Below are positions 32,790-42,597 of a stretch of 64,000 nt of DNA, piece after piece. The number at the start of each line of letters is the position of its first letter. Within the stretch, counting starts at the first letter, position 1. Under the pieces are notes generated by a model that saw only the letters and a program-made list of their open reading frames with translations, did no database searches and was not told the DNA's origin. The translations under genes were made by a program, and so were the position numbers. Source of the stretch: CBDAUN01 sp965214615 (GTDB lineage Bacteria > Pseudomonadota > Gammaproteobacteria > Arenicellales > JAJDZL01); the NCBI GenBank assembly GCA_965214615.1, contig OZ243952.1, positions 1,488,001-1,552,000 of the forward strand, read 5' to 3'.

Positions 32790-35156
32790 ATGGTAACGGT
32801 TGAAATCGACGGCCGCGAATTTCAGGCGCAGCCCGGACAGACAATTATCGAAGTAGCGGATCAGGCCGGAATCTATATCCCCCGGTTCTGCTATCACGAA
32901 AAGCTGTCGGTTGCGGCCAACTGCCGGATGTGCATGGTGGAAGTGGAACGGGCTCCCAAGCCGCTTGTCGCGTGCGCGACGCCTGTTGCAGACGGCATGA
33001 AGGTACGTACCGCCTCGTCATACGCTGTCGGGGCGCAGAAGGACACGCTTGAATTCCTGCTCATCAATCACCCGCTGGACTGTCCGATCTGCGATCAGGG
33101 AGGCGAATGTCCGCTGCAGGATCAGGCGCTCGGCTACGGCGGCGATGCGTCACGCTACGTTGAAATTAAGCGGGTTGTGCCGGATCATTCGATCGGCCCG
33201 CTGATCGCCACCGAGATGACGCGCTGCATTCACTGCACGCGCTGTGTCAGGTTCGGCGAAGAGGTGGCAGGCGTAATGGAACTGGGATTGACGCACCGCT
33301 CCGAGCATTTGAAAATCGACACGTTTTTCGATCGTGCGGTGGACTCTGAAGTTTCGGGCAACGTCATCGACCTTTGCCCGGTCGGAGCGCTGACTTCCAG
33401 GCCGTACCGATTTACTGCCCGTTCATGGGAGATGATCAGCCATGATTCGGTCAGCCCGCATGACTGTGTCGGCACCAATATCAACGTGCAAACCCTGCGC
33501 GGCGTCGTAAAGCGCGTGCTCCCGCGGGACAATGAGCAAATCAACGAGTGCTGGATATCCGACCGCGACCGCTACAGCTACGAGGCGCTGAATGAGGCCG
33601 AACGACTGGGCAAGCCCATGATTCGAACTGCGTCCGGCATGGTCGAGGCAGATTGGGAGCATGCATTGAACAAGGTCAGCGCGCAGATTCATTCTCTGAT
33701 TGAATCGCATGGCGCAGACGCATTGGGAGCGCTGGTCTCGCCGGGCGCCACGCTTGAGGAATTCTATTTGATGCAGAAGCTGGCGCGGGGACTCGGGTGC
33801 GCCAATATCGATCACCGGCTCAGACAGGTGGATTTCGCTGGCGACCCTGGCGCCGACCTTTATCCGGGCATGGGAATTTCGATTGAAAATCTGTCCTCGG
33901 CCAAGGCGATTGTTCTGGTGGGATCGAATATTCGAAAGGAGCAGCCGATTCTGGGACTGCGTGTGCGCAGCGCCTGGAAAAAGGGCGCGCAAGTCGCCTC
34001 GATCAATTTGTTCGACTATGCATTCCACTTTGATACCCATCCGAATCTGATCGTACCGCCAAGCGCAATGGCGGACGCGCTGTCCGGGGTGCTGAAATCC
34101 GTGTGCGCACTCACCGGCAAGCCGGTTCCGCAGGACTTGCAGGAACGGGTTGCCAGGGCAGGCGGCGATGCCGATTGCGAGGCAATCGCCAAGATGCTTT
34201 GCCGCGAAGACGGCGGCGTAGTGATTCTCGGCCAGACTGCGGTCTCGCATCCGGACTACGCGGCAATCGAGCGGATTGCCGCAGCTATTTGCGAAGCGGG
34301 CGGATCTTCAATCGGCGTGCTGGCGCCCGCTAACAGCGCAGCCGGATGGCTGGCAGGCTGCCTGCCTCATCGTACGGCGAATGGCGCCGAGGCGCCGCGC
34401 AAGGGTCTTGATGCCGGCGCGATGATGCGCGAGCCCAGACAGGGCTATCTGCTGTTTGATGTCGAGCCGGCGCTTGATATGGCGAACGGCGCCGAGGCGC
34501 AGGCCGCATTAGACAAGGCGCAGCTGGTTGTAAGCTTTCAGGCGTTTGCCGATGTACCTGACTATGTCGATATCGCGCTTCCGATAGCGCCGTTTACCGA
34601 AAATTCCGGCACTTTTGTCAACTGCGAGGGCAAGGCGCAGTGGGCAGCCGCTGCGGTGGAGCCGTTTGCCGAGGCGCGGCCCGGCTGGAAGATACTTCGG
34701 GTGCTGGGAAATTTTTTGAATCTTGCAGGATTCGACTACATCACGATTGATCAGGTCACCGGCGAAGCGGCGCCGGATGCGTCAGCCGGCCTGAGCCATG
34801 ACCGCAGGCTTAATGGATCAGGCTCGCCGCGTGGAGCCGTATCGGAGCCGGATTCCTTGGAAATGATCAGCGAGCACTCGATCTATGCGGCAGATTCGGT
34901 GGTACGGCGCGCAGGCGCACTTCAGCAGACCGCCGATGCGGTGCGCGCCGCGCAGGCGCATGTTCATCCGGTCGATATGCATCGCCTGGGGCTGAGCGAT
35001 GGCAGCACGATTGAACTGAGCAGCGAATTGTTCGCTTCGACTGTCCCGGCCGTCAGCGATTCCAGGGTTCCTGCAGGCTGCGTATACCTGCCAGCCGGAA
35101 TCGTAGCGGTGCCGGCGGCAGGGACGGCGGTCAAGGTGGCGTCTGCGAACAAATAA
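32790..35156 (+). CDS. nuoG: NADH-quinone oxidoreductase subunit G
   Basis: A 788-residue iron-sulfur subunit of the N-module. The N-terminal [2Fe-2S] ligands are Cys34, Cys45, Cys48 and Cys62. A His/Cys [4Fe-4S] site follows in HPLDCPICDQGGECPLQDQ. Another is in CIHCTRCVRFGEEV with a later Cys in VIDLCPVGAL. The rest is a molybdopterin-oxidoreductase-like fold without cofactor signature, as is usual. The C-terminal third is Ala-rich. Its last base overlaps the nuoH start (TAATG). Confidence 0.96.
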   Translation: MVTVEIDGREFQAQPGQTIIEVADQAGIYIPRFCYHEKLSVAANCRMCMVEVERAPKPLVACATPVADGMKVRTASSYAVGAQKDTLEFLLINHPLDCPICDQGGECPLQDQALGYGGDASRYVEIKRVVPDHSIGPLIATEMTRCIHCTRCVRFGEEVAGVMELGLTHRSEHLKIDTFFDRAVDSEVSGNVIDLCPVGALTSRPYRFTARSWEMISHDSVSPHDCVGTNINVQTLRGVVKRVLPRDNEQINECWISDRDRYSYEALNEAERLGKPMIRTASGMVEADWEHALNKVSAQIHSLIESHGADALGALVSPGATLEEFYLMQKLARGLGCANIDHRLRQVDFAGDPGADLYPGMGISIENLSSAKAIVLVGSNIRKEQPILGLRVRSAWKKGAQVASINLFDYAFHFDTHPNLIVPPSAMADALSGVLKSVCALTGKPVPQDLQERVARAGGDADCEAIAKMLCREDGGVVILGQTAVSHPDYAAIERIAAAICEAGGSSIGVLAPANSAAGWLAGCLPHRTANGAEAPRKGLDAGAMMREPRQGYLLFDVEPALDMANGAEAQAALDKAQLVVSFQAFADVPDYVDIALPIAPFTENSGTFVNCEGKAQWAAAAVEPFAEARPGWKILRVLGNFLNLAGFDYITIDQVTGEAAPDASAGLSHDRRLNGSGSPRGAVSEPDSLEMISEHSIYAADSVVRRAGALQQTADAVRAAQAHVHPVDMHRLGLSDGSTIELSSELFASTVPAVSDSRVPAGCVYLPAGIVAVPAAGTAVKVASANK

Positions 35157-36199
35157 TGAACTGGGCGATTTCAATTTGGGCGGGCCTGCCGGGCGAACTG
35201 CAGATTGCAGTTGCAAGCCTGGTGAAAATTCTCATGATCGTGGTGCCGCTGCTGCTCGCGGTGGCCTACCTGACCTTTGCCGAGCGCAAGATCGTCGGCT
35301 ACATCCAGGTTCGCATCGGCCCCAATCGCGTCGGTCCCAAAGGCTGGCTGCAGCCGATTGCCGATTTCCTCAAGCTGTTGCTCAAGGAAGTGATCGTTCC
35401 GACCAATGCGAACCGGGCGCTGTTTCTTTCTGCTCCGGTGCTTTCGGTCACGCCGGCGCTGGCGGCCTGGGCCGTTGTGCCGTTTGCCGACAATTTGGTT
35501 CTGGCCAATCTTGATGCCGGATTGCTTTATGTGCTGGCTTTGACGTCGCTTGGCGTCTACGGCGTCATTGTGGCCGGATGGGCGTCGAATTCGAAATATG
35601 CGTTTCTCGGAGCGATGAGATCGGCGGCGCAGATCGTCGCCTATGAGATTGCGATGGGATTCGCGCTGGTCGGACTGCTGATGGCTGCCGGCAGCCTGAA
35701 TCTGGTGCAGATCGTCCAGGCGCAGACCGGCGGCCTGCATCAATGGTATGTATGGCCGCTTTTGCCGCTGTTTCTCGTGTATTTCATCTCCGGCGTTGCA
35801 GAGACGAACCGTGCGCCGTTCGATGTGGCGGAAGGCGAATCGGAAATTGTCGCCGGATTTCACGTCGAGTATTCGGGCATTGCGTTCATGGTGTTTTTCA
35901 TGGCCGAGTACGCCAACATGATTCTAATCGCCACGCTGGCGGCAATCATGTTCCTCGGTGGCTGGCATGCGCCATTCGACATCGCTCCTTTCACCTGGAT
36001 TCCGCCGACTTTCTGGCTCCTGGGCAAGGTGTCGTTTCTGCTGTTTTTCTTCCTTTGGTTCAGGGCTACGTTTCCGCGATACCGCTATGATCAGATCATG
36101 CGGCTGGGGTGGAAAGTGTTTATTCCAGTTACCCTGGTCTGGATTGTCGTCATCGGAGTATTCCGGTTTCTGACTCCGTTCGGCCACATATTCAAGTAG
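35156..36199 (+). CDS. nuoH: NADH-quinone oxidoreductase subunit H
   Basis: A 347-residue membrane subunit with about eight helices connecting the quinone site to the proton channels. Family blocks are FAERKIVGYIQVRIGPNRVG, AEGESEIVAGFHVEYSG preceded by ETNRAPFDV, and the C-terminal FPRYRYDQIMRLGWKVFIP. Start is the ATG at 35156, overlapping the nuoG stop. Confidence 0.97.
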   Translation: MNWAISIWAGLPGELQIAVASLVKILMIVVPLLLAVAYLTFAERKIVGYIQVRIGPNRVGPKGWLQPIADFLKLLLKEVIVPTNANRALFLSAPVLSVTPALAAWAVVPFADNLVLANLDAGLLYVLALTSLGVYGVIVAGWASNSKYAFLGAMRSAAQIVAYEIAMGFALVGLLMAAGSLNLVQIVQAQTGGLHQWYVWPLLPLFLVYFISGVAETNRAPFDVAEGESEIVAGFHVEYSGIAFMVFFMAEYANMILIATLAAIMFLGGWHAPFDIAPFTWIPPTFWLLGKVSFLLFFFLWFRATFPRYRYDQIMRLGWKVFIPVTLVWIVVIGVFRFLTPFGHIFK

Positions 36200-36211
36200 G
36201 TTGCATTGACA

Positions 36212-36703
36212 ATGAATAACTGGCTGCGCAGAAACATCAAGACATTCATGCTGACAGAACTGGTTCGGGGGCTGTCGGTGACCGGCAGGCATCTTTTCAA
36301 GCGCAAGATCACGGTTCAGTATCCTGAGGAGAAAACTCCCAAGTCGCCACGGTTTCGCGGACTGCACGCGCTGCGCCGCTACCCCAACGGCGAGGAGCGC
36401 TGCATTGCTTGCAAATTGTGCGAGGCGGTGTGTCCGGCCCTTGCCATTACAATCGAGTCTGAAGAGCGTGACGACGGCACCCGTCGCACGACCCGCTACG
36501 ATATTGACCTTTTCAAGTGCGTGTATTGCGGATTTTGCGAGGAAGCCTGTCCGGTCGATTCGATCGTGATGACCGACATCCACGAGTTTCACTACGAGAA
36601 TCGCGGAGAGAACGTGATTACTAAGCCGGAACTGCTGGCGATCGGTGATCAATATGAGCAGGAAATCGCCGACGCACGGCGTTCGGATTCACCGTACCGC
36701 TAG
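36212..36703 (+). CDS. nuoI: NADH-quinone oxidoreductase subunit I
   Basis: A 163-residue ferredoxin-like subunit with two [4Fe-4S] clusters (N6a, N6b). The motifs are CIACKLCEAVCPA and CVYCGFCEEACPVDSI. The ATG at 36212 is preferred to the TTG two codons upstream. The spacing to nuoH is 12 bases and to nuoJ 11 bases. Confidence 0.96.
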   Translation: MNNWLRRNIKTFMLTELVRGLSVTGRHLFKRKITVQYPEEKTPKSPRFRGLHALRRYPNGEERCIACKLCEAVCPALAITIESEERDDGTRRTTRYDIDLFKCVYCGFCEEACPVDSIVMTDIHEFHYENRGENVITKPELLAIGDQYEQEIADARRSDSPYR

Positions 36704-36714
36704 ATTGCCGGCAG

Positions 36715-37335
36715 ATGACTTTCCTTCAAATCAGCTTTTACTTTTTTGCCGCAATCCTGCTGTTTGCCGCATTCATGGTGATCACGATTCGCAATCCGGT
36801 CAAGTCCGCGCTTTTTCTCGTGCTGTCGTTTTTCAGCGCATCCGGCATCTGGATTACCTTGGAGGCCGAGTTTCTTGCGATTGTGCTTGTGCTCGTCTAC
36901 GTCGGCGCCGTGATGGTTCTGTTCCTGTTCGTGGTGATGATGCTCGACATCAATCTGGTGCGTCTTCGCGAGGGATTCGGGGAATATCTGCCGATCGGAG
37001 GGCTGGTCGCGGTTCTGCTGGTGATCGAGATGGCGGTGATGCTCAATTCGCCGGAATTTTCCAGCGACTCGCTGCCTAGGCCGCAAGGCCAGCCGGCCGG
37101 ATACAGCAATACCGAGGCTCTAGGCCAGGTGCTCTATACCGACTACGTATTTCCGTTCGAAATCGCCGCAATCATTCTTTTGGTGGCGATTGTGGCGGCA
37201 ATCGCGCTGACGTTGCGCCGTCGGCCCGAAACCAAGTATCAGAAGCCGTCCGATCAGGTGCGCGCCAGCAAGGCGGACCGGCTGCGCATTGTCTCAATGA
37301 AATCGGAAACCCCGTCAGACAGGACAGCCGAATGA
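36715..37335 (+). CDS. nuoJ: NADH-quinone oxidoreductase subunit J
   Basis: A 206-residue membrane subunit with five predicted helices. Family blocks are ITIRNPVKSALFLVLSFF, ASGIWITLEAEFLAIVLVLV and YVGAVMVLFLFVVMML. The C-terminal hydrophilic tail (from about residue 165) is basic and variable. It overlaps nuoK by 4 bases (ATGA). Confidence 0.96.
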   Translation: MTFLQISFYFFAAILLFAAFMVITIRNPVKSALFLVLSFFSASGIWITLEAEFLAIVLVLVYVGAVMVLFLFVVMMLDINLVRLREGFGEYLPIGGLVAVLLVIEMAVMLNSPEFSSDSLPRPQGQPAGYSNTEALGQVLYTDYVFPFEIAAIILLVAIVAAIALTLRRRPETKYQKPSDQVRASKADRLRIVSMKSETPSDRTAE

Positions 37336-37637
37336 TTCCTCTTTCGCACTATCTGATGCTGGCTGCCGCCGTATTTTCGATTGCGGTAGTCGGAATATTC
37401 CTGAACCGCAAGAATGTCGTCATTCTGCTGATGGCGATTGAATTGCTTTTGTTGGCGGTCAACATTAACTTTGTGGCGTTTTCCCACTATTTGCAGGATC
37501 TGGCCGGACAGGTGTTTGTTTTCTTCATTCTTACCGTCGCCGCCGCCGAAGCGGCGATCGGGCTGGCGATCCTGATCGTGCTGTTCCGCAATCGCAACAC
37601 GATCAACGTCGATGACCTGAATCGCCTGAGCCGCTGA
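37332..37637 (+). CDS. nuoK: NADH-quinone oxidoreductase subunit K
   Basis: A 101-residue, three-helix membrane subunit (ND4L type). NVVILLMAIELLLLAVNINF carries the conserved membrane Glu of the proton path, and VFFILTVAAAEAAIGLAIL contains the second. nuoL follows after 5 bases. Confidence 0.97.
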   Translation: MIPLSHYLMLAAAVFSIAVVGIFLNRKNVVILLMAIELLLLAVNINFVAFSHYLQDLAGQVFVFFILTVAAAEAAIGLAILIVLFRNRNTINVDDLNRLSR

Positions 37638-37642
37638 TCGAA

Positions 37643-39607
37643 ATGCTGCTGATCTACTCTCTGATTCCGTTCAGTTGCCTGGCGACATCGATCGTAACCG
37701 GACTTTTCGGACGATCCCTCGGTAGGCAGGCTTCGCATCGGATCGCTATTGCGGGCGTCGCAGCGAGTTTCGCGCTGTCGCTGTATGTGCTGTTCGACGT
37801 TCTTCAGGGCAATATGTTCAACGGTCCGCTTTACCTATGGGCAGTCAGCGGCGACTTGAGCATCGAGGTGGGATTCCTGATTGATCCGCTGTCGGCATCG
37901 ATGGCCTCGGTCGTCACCTTTGTCTCGCTCATGGTGCATATCTATACCATCGGCTACATGCATGACGACGACGGCTATCAGAGATTCTTCTGCTACATCT
38001 CGCTTTTTACATTTGCGATGCTGATGCTGGTGATGTCGAATAACTTTGTTCAGCTGTTCTTCGGCTGGGAAGGCGTCGGCGTAGTCTCGTATCTGCTGAT
38101 CGGATTCTGGTTTGACCGCGAATCTGCGATTTTTGCCAACATGAAGGCATTTCTGGTCAACAGGGTGGGGGACTTCGGATTCATTCTGGGAATTGCAGCG
38201 GTCGTCTATGTTTTTGACAGCGTGGATTACGCAGCCGTATTTTCCCAGGCTCCGTCGGCGGCGAGCATGACGGTAGAGATATTCGAAGGCGTGCACTGGC
38301 ATTGGATGACTATTATTCCGCTGCTGCTTTTTGTCGGTGCGATGGGCAAGTCAGCCCAGGTGCCGCTGCATGTATGGCTTCCGGACTCGATGGAAGGCCC
38401 GACCCCGATTTCTGCTCTGATTCACGCGGCGACCATGGTGACCGCTGGAATTTTCATGGTGGCGCGCATGTCGCCGCTGTTCGAGTTGTCTGCCGTAGCG
38501 CTTTCGGTGGTGATTACCATTGGCGCGATTACCGCGCTGTTCATGGCGCTTATCGGACTGGTTCAGAATGACATCAAGCGGATCGTCGCGTATTCGACGC
38601 TGTCGCAGCTTGGCTATATGACGGTCGCGCTCGGGGCTTCGGCGTATGCAGCCGGTCTGTTTCATCTGACGACTCACGCGTTTTTCAAGGCTCTTTTATT
38701 TCTCGCTGCCGGCTCGGTCATCATCGCCTTGCACCATCAGCAGGATATTCGCAAAATGGGCGGGCTCAGGAAGTTCATGCCGATCACCTACTGGACCGCG
38801 CTGGTCGGATCGCTCGCTCTTGCCGGAATTCCGCCGTTTTCCGGCTTTTTCTCCAAGGATACGATCATCGAAGCAGTGCATGCCAGCTCAATTCCGGGAA
38901 GCGGGTTCGCCTTGTTTGCAGTGACTGCCGGGGTGTTTGTCACCGCGCTGTACTCATTTAGGATGCTGTTCATCGTGTTTCACGGAAAGCCGAGAATGAC
39001 GGACGAGGAACTGAGCCATGTGCATGAGTCTCCGTGGGTTGTCACATACCCGCTGATTGCGCTCGCGATTCCTTCGGTGCTGTTTGGGGCAATGTACGCG
39101 GGTCCGATGCTGTTCGGCGATTTCTACGGCCCTTCGATGACGGTTGCCGCACAAAACGATACGCTTGGACAATTGGCGCACCACTACGACGGTCTGACCG
39201 GACTGTCGGTCGCAGCGGCGATGATTGGCCATGGCGTTCAGACCTTGCCTTTCTGGCTTGCGGTCGCCGGCATCCTTGCTGCATGGCTGCTGTATATCCG
39301 CATGCCGAATCTGCCGGTGCTGATCAAGCAGCGCTTCTACTGGGTCTGGAAGATTCTGGACATGAAGTACGGATTTGACGAACTGAATCAGTTTCTGTTC
39401 GCCGGCGGTACCCGTTCGCTCGGCGGGCTATGCTGGCGCCTGATTGATGTCCGCCTGATCGACGACGGCATTGTCAACGGGATTGCCCGTTCGGTGCGGC
39501 AGCTTTCCGAACGAGTACGGCATATTCAGACAGGATTCGTCTATCACTACGCATTCGCGATGATAATCGGACTTTTTCTGCTTATCACCTGGTTTATTTC
39601 GAAATAG
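37643..39607 (+). CDS. nuoL: NADH-quinone oxidoreductase subunit L
   Basis: A 654-residue antiporter-like proton-pumping subunit (ND5). Conserved blocks are NNFVQLFFGWEGVGVVSYLL, AMGKSAQVPLHVWLPDSMEG, ALIHAATMVTAGIFMVAR and LTTHAFFKALLFLAAGSVI. The C-terminus has the long lateral helix and a final anchor helix. nuoM follows after 20 bases that include a purine-rich ribosome site. Confidence 0.97.
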   Translation: MLLIYSLIPFSCLATSIVTGLFGRSLGRQASHRIAIAGVAASFALSLYVLFDVLQGNMFNGPLYLWAVSGDLSIEVGFLIDPLSASMASVVTFVSLMVHIYTIGYMHDDDGYQRFFCYISLFTFAMLMLVMSNNFVQLFFGWEGVGVVSYLLIGFWFDRESAIFANMKAFLVNRVGDFGFILGIAAVVYVFDSVDYAAVFSQAPSAASMTVEIFEGVHWHWMTIIPLLLFVGAMGKSAQVPLHVWLPDSMEGPTPISALIHAATMVTAGIFMVARMSPLFELSAVALSVVITIGAITALFMALIGLVQNDIKRIVAYSTLSQLGYMTVALGASAYAAGLFHLTTHAFFKALLFLAAGSVIIALHHQQDIRKMGGLRKFMPITYWTALVGSLALAGIPPFSGFFSKDTIIEAVHASSIPGSGFALFAVTAGVFVTALYSFRMLFIVFHGKPRMTDEELSHVHESPWVVTYPLIALAIPSVLFGAMYAGPMLFGDFYGPSMTVAAQNDTLGQLAHHYDGLTGLSVAAAMIGHGVQTLPFWLAVAGILAAWLLYIRMPNLPVLIKQRFYWVWKILDMKYGFDELNQFLFAGGTRSLGGLCWRLIDVRLIDDGIVNGIARSVRQLSERVRHIQTGFVYHYAFAMIIGLFLLITWFISK

Positions 39608-39627
39608 CGGGGGAGGGCGCGTAGTCC

Positions 39628-41109
39628 TTGGGCGCAGGATTTGAATTGAGCATCGTGATCTGGCTGCCGATTATCGGCGGCCTGCTTGTGCTGGCTGCCG
39701 GCAATGCGAGCGATGAATCGGCACGGCGCATCGCGCTGGGATTCGCCATAGCGACGTTTATTTCCAGCTTGCCGCTGTATCTGAATTTCGATCCGTCCGT
39801 TGCGACGCATCAGTTCACGGAAAGCCGCGAATGGGTCGGCGTATTTAACATCTACTACTCGCTCGGGCTGGACGGCATTTCACTGCCGCTGGTTCTTTTG
39901 ACCACGTTCCTGACGATTGTCGTGGTGATCGCAGGGTGGAGGGTCATCGAGACCCGGGTGTCGCAATATATGGCGGCATTTCTGATTCTGGAAGGCTTGA
40001 TGATCGGGGTATTTTGTGCGCTTGATGCAATCCTGTTCTATATCTTCTGGGAAGGCATGCTGATTCCGATGTTTCTGATCATTGGCGTGTGGGGCGGCGA
40101 AAACCGGGTGTATGCGGCAATCAAGTTCTTTTTATACACCTTGCTGGGCTCACTGCTGATGCTGGTTGCATTCCTGTATCTGCATAACGTCAGCGATTCA
40201 AGCTTCGACATTCGCGCATGGCATGCGTTGCCGTATATTCCGCTGCATGTGCAGATTCTGCTGTTTATCGCATTCTTTTCCGCCTTCGCGGTCAAGGTGC
40301 CCATGGTACCGGTGCATACCTGGCTGCCCGATGCGCATGTGGAAGCCCCGACCGGAGGGTCGGTCATTCTGGCGGCGGTAATGCTGAAGATGGGCGCGTA
40401 CGGATTCTTGCGATTCAATTTACCGATCCTTCCTGACGCATCGCACGAGCTTGCGATCTTCATGGTTGCCTTGTCGCTGGTTGCAGTGGTCTACATCGCA
40501 CTGGTCGCCTTGGTGCAGACGGATATGAAAAAGCTCATCGCGTATTCGTCCATCTCCCATATGGGATTTGTGACCTTGGGCATTTTCGTATTCAATACCC
40601 AGGGCATAGAGGGTGCGATTGTGCAGATGATTTCACACGGCTTCGTATCGGGTGCGCTGTTTTTGTGCGTCGGCGTGCTCTATGATCGGCTGCACTCGAG
40701 AAAGATTGCCACCTATGGGGGCGTGGCGCACAGCATGCCGGTATTTGCAGCGTTTATGATGCTGTTTTCCCTGGCCAATGTCGGGTTGCCCGGCACTTCG
40801 GGTTTCGTGGGCGAGTTGCTGGTTATTATCGGCGCATTTCAAGTCAGCATCGCGTATGCATTCATTGCTGCATTGACGCTGATTTTCGGGGCCGCATACA
40901 CGCTGTGGATGTACAAGCGTGTGATTTACGGGGCGGTGGCGAGCGAAGCTGTCGCCGGCTTGAAGGACATCACCAGACGCGAGGCGCTGACTCTGGGGCT
41001 GGTGGCATTTTTTGTCCTGCTCGTCGGCATCTGGCCGTTTCCGCTGCTTGAGATGATACATTCTTCAGTCGAGTTGCTGGTGACCCAGACATCTGTTGTG
41101 AAATATTGA
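39628..41109 (+). CDS. nuoM: NADH-quinone oxidoreductase subunit M
   Basis: A 493-residue antiporter-like proton-pumping subunit (ND4). Blocks include YSLGLDGISLPLVLLTTFL, FYIFWEGMLIPMFLIIGVWG, AFAVKVPMVPVHTWLPDAH and KKLIAYSSISHMGFVTLG. It starts at a TTG at 39628 after GGGGGAGGG. It is the last nuo gene present; nuoN (ND2), which normally follows directly, is missing and an unrelated gene starts 33 bases later. Confidence 0.96.
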   Translation: MGAGFELSIVIWLPIIGGLLVLAAGNASDESARRIALGFAIATFISSLPLYLNFDPSVATHQFTESREWVGVFNIYYSLGLDGISLPLVLLTTFLTIVVVIAGWRVIETRVSQYMAAFLILEGLMIGVFCALDAILFYIFWEGMLIPMFLIIGVWGGENRVYAAIKFFLYTLLGSLLMLVAFLYLHNVSDSSFDIRAWHALPYIPLHVQILLFIAFFSAFAVKVPMVPVHTWLPDAHVEAPTGGSVILAAVMLKMGAYGFLRFNLPILPDASHELAIFMVALSLVAVVYIALVALVQTDMKKLIAYSSISHMGFVTLGIFVFNTQGIEGAIVQMISHGFVSGALFLCVGVLYDRLHSRKIATYGGVAHSMPVFAAFMMLFSLANVGLPGTSGFVGELLVIIGAFQVSIAYAFIAALTLIFGAAYTLWMYKRVIYGAVASEAVAGLKDITRREALTLGLVAFFVLLVGIWPFPLLEMIHSSVELLVTQTSVVKY

Positions 41110-41142
41110 TCAAGACCGGCCAATGCCTGGGAGGGAGATGAA

Positions 41143-42078
41143 ATGACGACTCAATTTAACAAGGCGCTAAGAGCCAGGACTCATGGCGGCAGCACCGAAA
41201 AACTCAGGCGCTGGGGCGCGGATTCCGAATACGGAGTGCTAAAGAAAGTTCTCCTTGGCCCGGTCAATTATTTTCGGTGGATGGGTGAGGACAACCTGCA
41301 GTTCAGCTCGATTTGCCGAAATACGGATCGAACCGGATTGCGATTCGACCATGATTTGGCGCTTCGGCAGCAGTCTGAGTTAGTTGACGCCTACCGCAGT
41401 GCCGATGTCGAGGTTTTCATGCTTGAGGCGAATCCTCATACGCCGTATCAGGTCTACACGCGCGATTCGAATTTCATGACTCCTTTCGGGGCGGTTGTCT
41501 GCCAGCTTGCCAATCCGCGCCGCCGTGGAGAGTATGCGGAAGTATTGCGGTTCTATCTGGAGCACGACATTCCGGTCTATGACATGGTCAGTGCGGGCAA
41601 TTTCGAAGGCGGAGATTTCCACATGGTCGAACCGGGCGCTGTGCTGATCGGCTATACCGGAAAGCGGTCCGAGCAGTGCGCCGCGAAGCAGGTCGGAGGA
41701 TGGATGGAGCAGGAAGGATGGGAAGTCAAGTATGCGCCGATCGATGAATTCTACGTCCACATTGACCTGATGGTGTGCATGCTCGCTTCAAAGTGCGCGG
41801 CCGTATGTCCGGATACTACGGAGCCGGATGTGATCGACTGGCTCAAGTCCCGGCAGATCGAGATGATCGAAGTGAACTTTCGCGATACGATTTCGCTTGC
41901 TTGCAATGTCGTTGCCCTGGGCAATGACCGAATCATTTCAACTGCCGGCGCCGTGGATCTGAATGCCAAGTTGCGCGCGCAGGGTTTTGAGGTGTTCGAC
42001 CCCGATATGACGATGTTCACGCAGGCTGGCGGCGGCGTTCACTGCATGTCGCAGTCACTGCTTCGCCTGCCGGGTTGA
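41143..42078 (+). CDS. Amidinotransferase-fold hydrolase (arginine deiminase / DDAH-like)
   Basis: A 311-residue pentein-fold enzyme of the arginine-deiminase/dimethylarginine-dimethylaminohydrolase group. Visible signatures are LGPVNYFRW, VYTRDSNFMTPFG (substrate Asp), NFEGGDFHMVEPG (Glu-Gly-Gly-Asp), YVHIDLMVCML (catalytic His) and AGGGVHCMSQSLLR (nucleophilic Cys at about residue 302). A guanidino or ureido compound is the likely substrate; which one cannot be read. A very strong ribosome site (GGGAGGGAGATG) precedes the ATG. The gene occupies the place of nuoN. Its stop abuts that of the convergent thioesterase gene with no bases between them. Confidence 0.82.
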   Translation: MTTQFNKALRARTHGGSTEKLRRWGADSEYGVLKKVLLGPVNYFRWMGEDNLQFSSICRNTDRTGLRFDHDLALRQQSELVDAYRSADVEVFMLEANPHTPYQVYTRDSNFMTPFGAVVCQLANPRRRGEYAEVLRFYLEHDIPVYDMVSAGNFEGGDFHMVEPGAVLIGYTGKRSEQCAAKQVGGWMEQEGWEVKYAPIDEFYVHIDLMVCMLASKCAAVCPDTTEPDVIDWLKSRQIEMIEVNFRDTISLACNVVALGNDRIISTAGAVDLNAKLRAQGFEVFDPDMTMFTQAGGGVHCMSQSLLRLPG

Positions 42079-42585
42079 TCACCGCGCGCCCGGCGCTGGT
42101 GCGGTGAATGTAATCGCCCGTCCCGCATTGCGGGGAAGTTGAAGCCGGGCATGGCCGCTGAAGATGCTTGCAAGGTTGACTTGCACGGCGTTGTCGAAGT
42201 GGCTGATTGCTCTGCTGTTCAGATCGAATCCGAGTGCCATAATTTCGTTGGTGGCGGCAAGAAAATCATCTTTGGCATGATGCAGTTCGTGGAAAATGCG
42301 AAACCGCTTGCTGTCATGTGCGACAAGCCTGGTGCGTACTGTAACCGGATCGCCTAGACGAAGTTCGCGCATGTAGTTGACATGGGATTCGACGACGGCA
42401 TACTCAAGGCCGCCGCGATCCTCGATCGGCCGGTCGTCGTTGACCAGTTCCCAGAATGCGTAGGTTGCCTGGTCGCAAACAAGGACGTAGAAACTGACGT
42501 TCATATGATCGTATTCGTCCACCCATTCCGTCCGCACTTTGTCCTTATGCAGCAAAATAGGGGCGGTGAAGCTGTCCAGACGCAT
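42079..42585 (-). CDS. Hotdog-fold acyl-CoA thioesterase
   Basis: A 168-residue 4-hydroxybenzoyl-CoA-thioesterase-type protein. The family block is RTEWVDEYDHMNVSFYVLVC with the Asp of the active site, followed by VVESHVNYMRELRLGDPVTV and HDSKRFRIFHELHHAKD. It hydrolyses acyl-CoA or related thioesters; the natural substrate is unknown. It is the last gene of a minus-strand unit dgcN-dgcA-amidase-thioesterase, 12 bases after the amidase stop. Confidence 0.8.
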   Translation of the reverse strand: MRLDSFTAPILLHKDKVRTEWVDEYDHMNVSFYVLVCDQATYAFWELVNDDRPIEDRGGLEYAVVESHVNYMRELRLGDPVTVRTRLVAHDSKRFRIFHELHHAKDDFLAATNEIMALGFDLNSRAISHFDNAVQVNLASIFSGHARLQLPRNAGRAITFTAPAPGAR

Positions 42586-42597
42586 AGCCGGCGAAGC

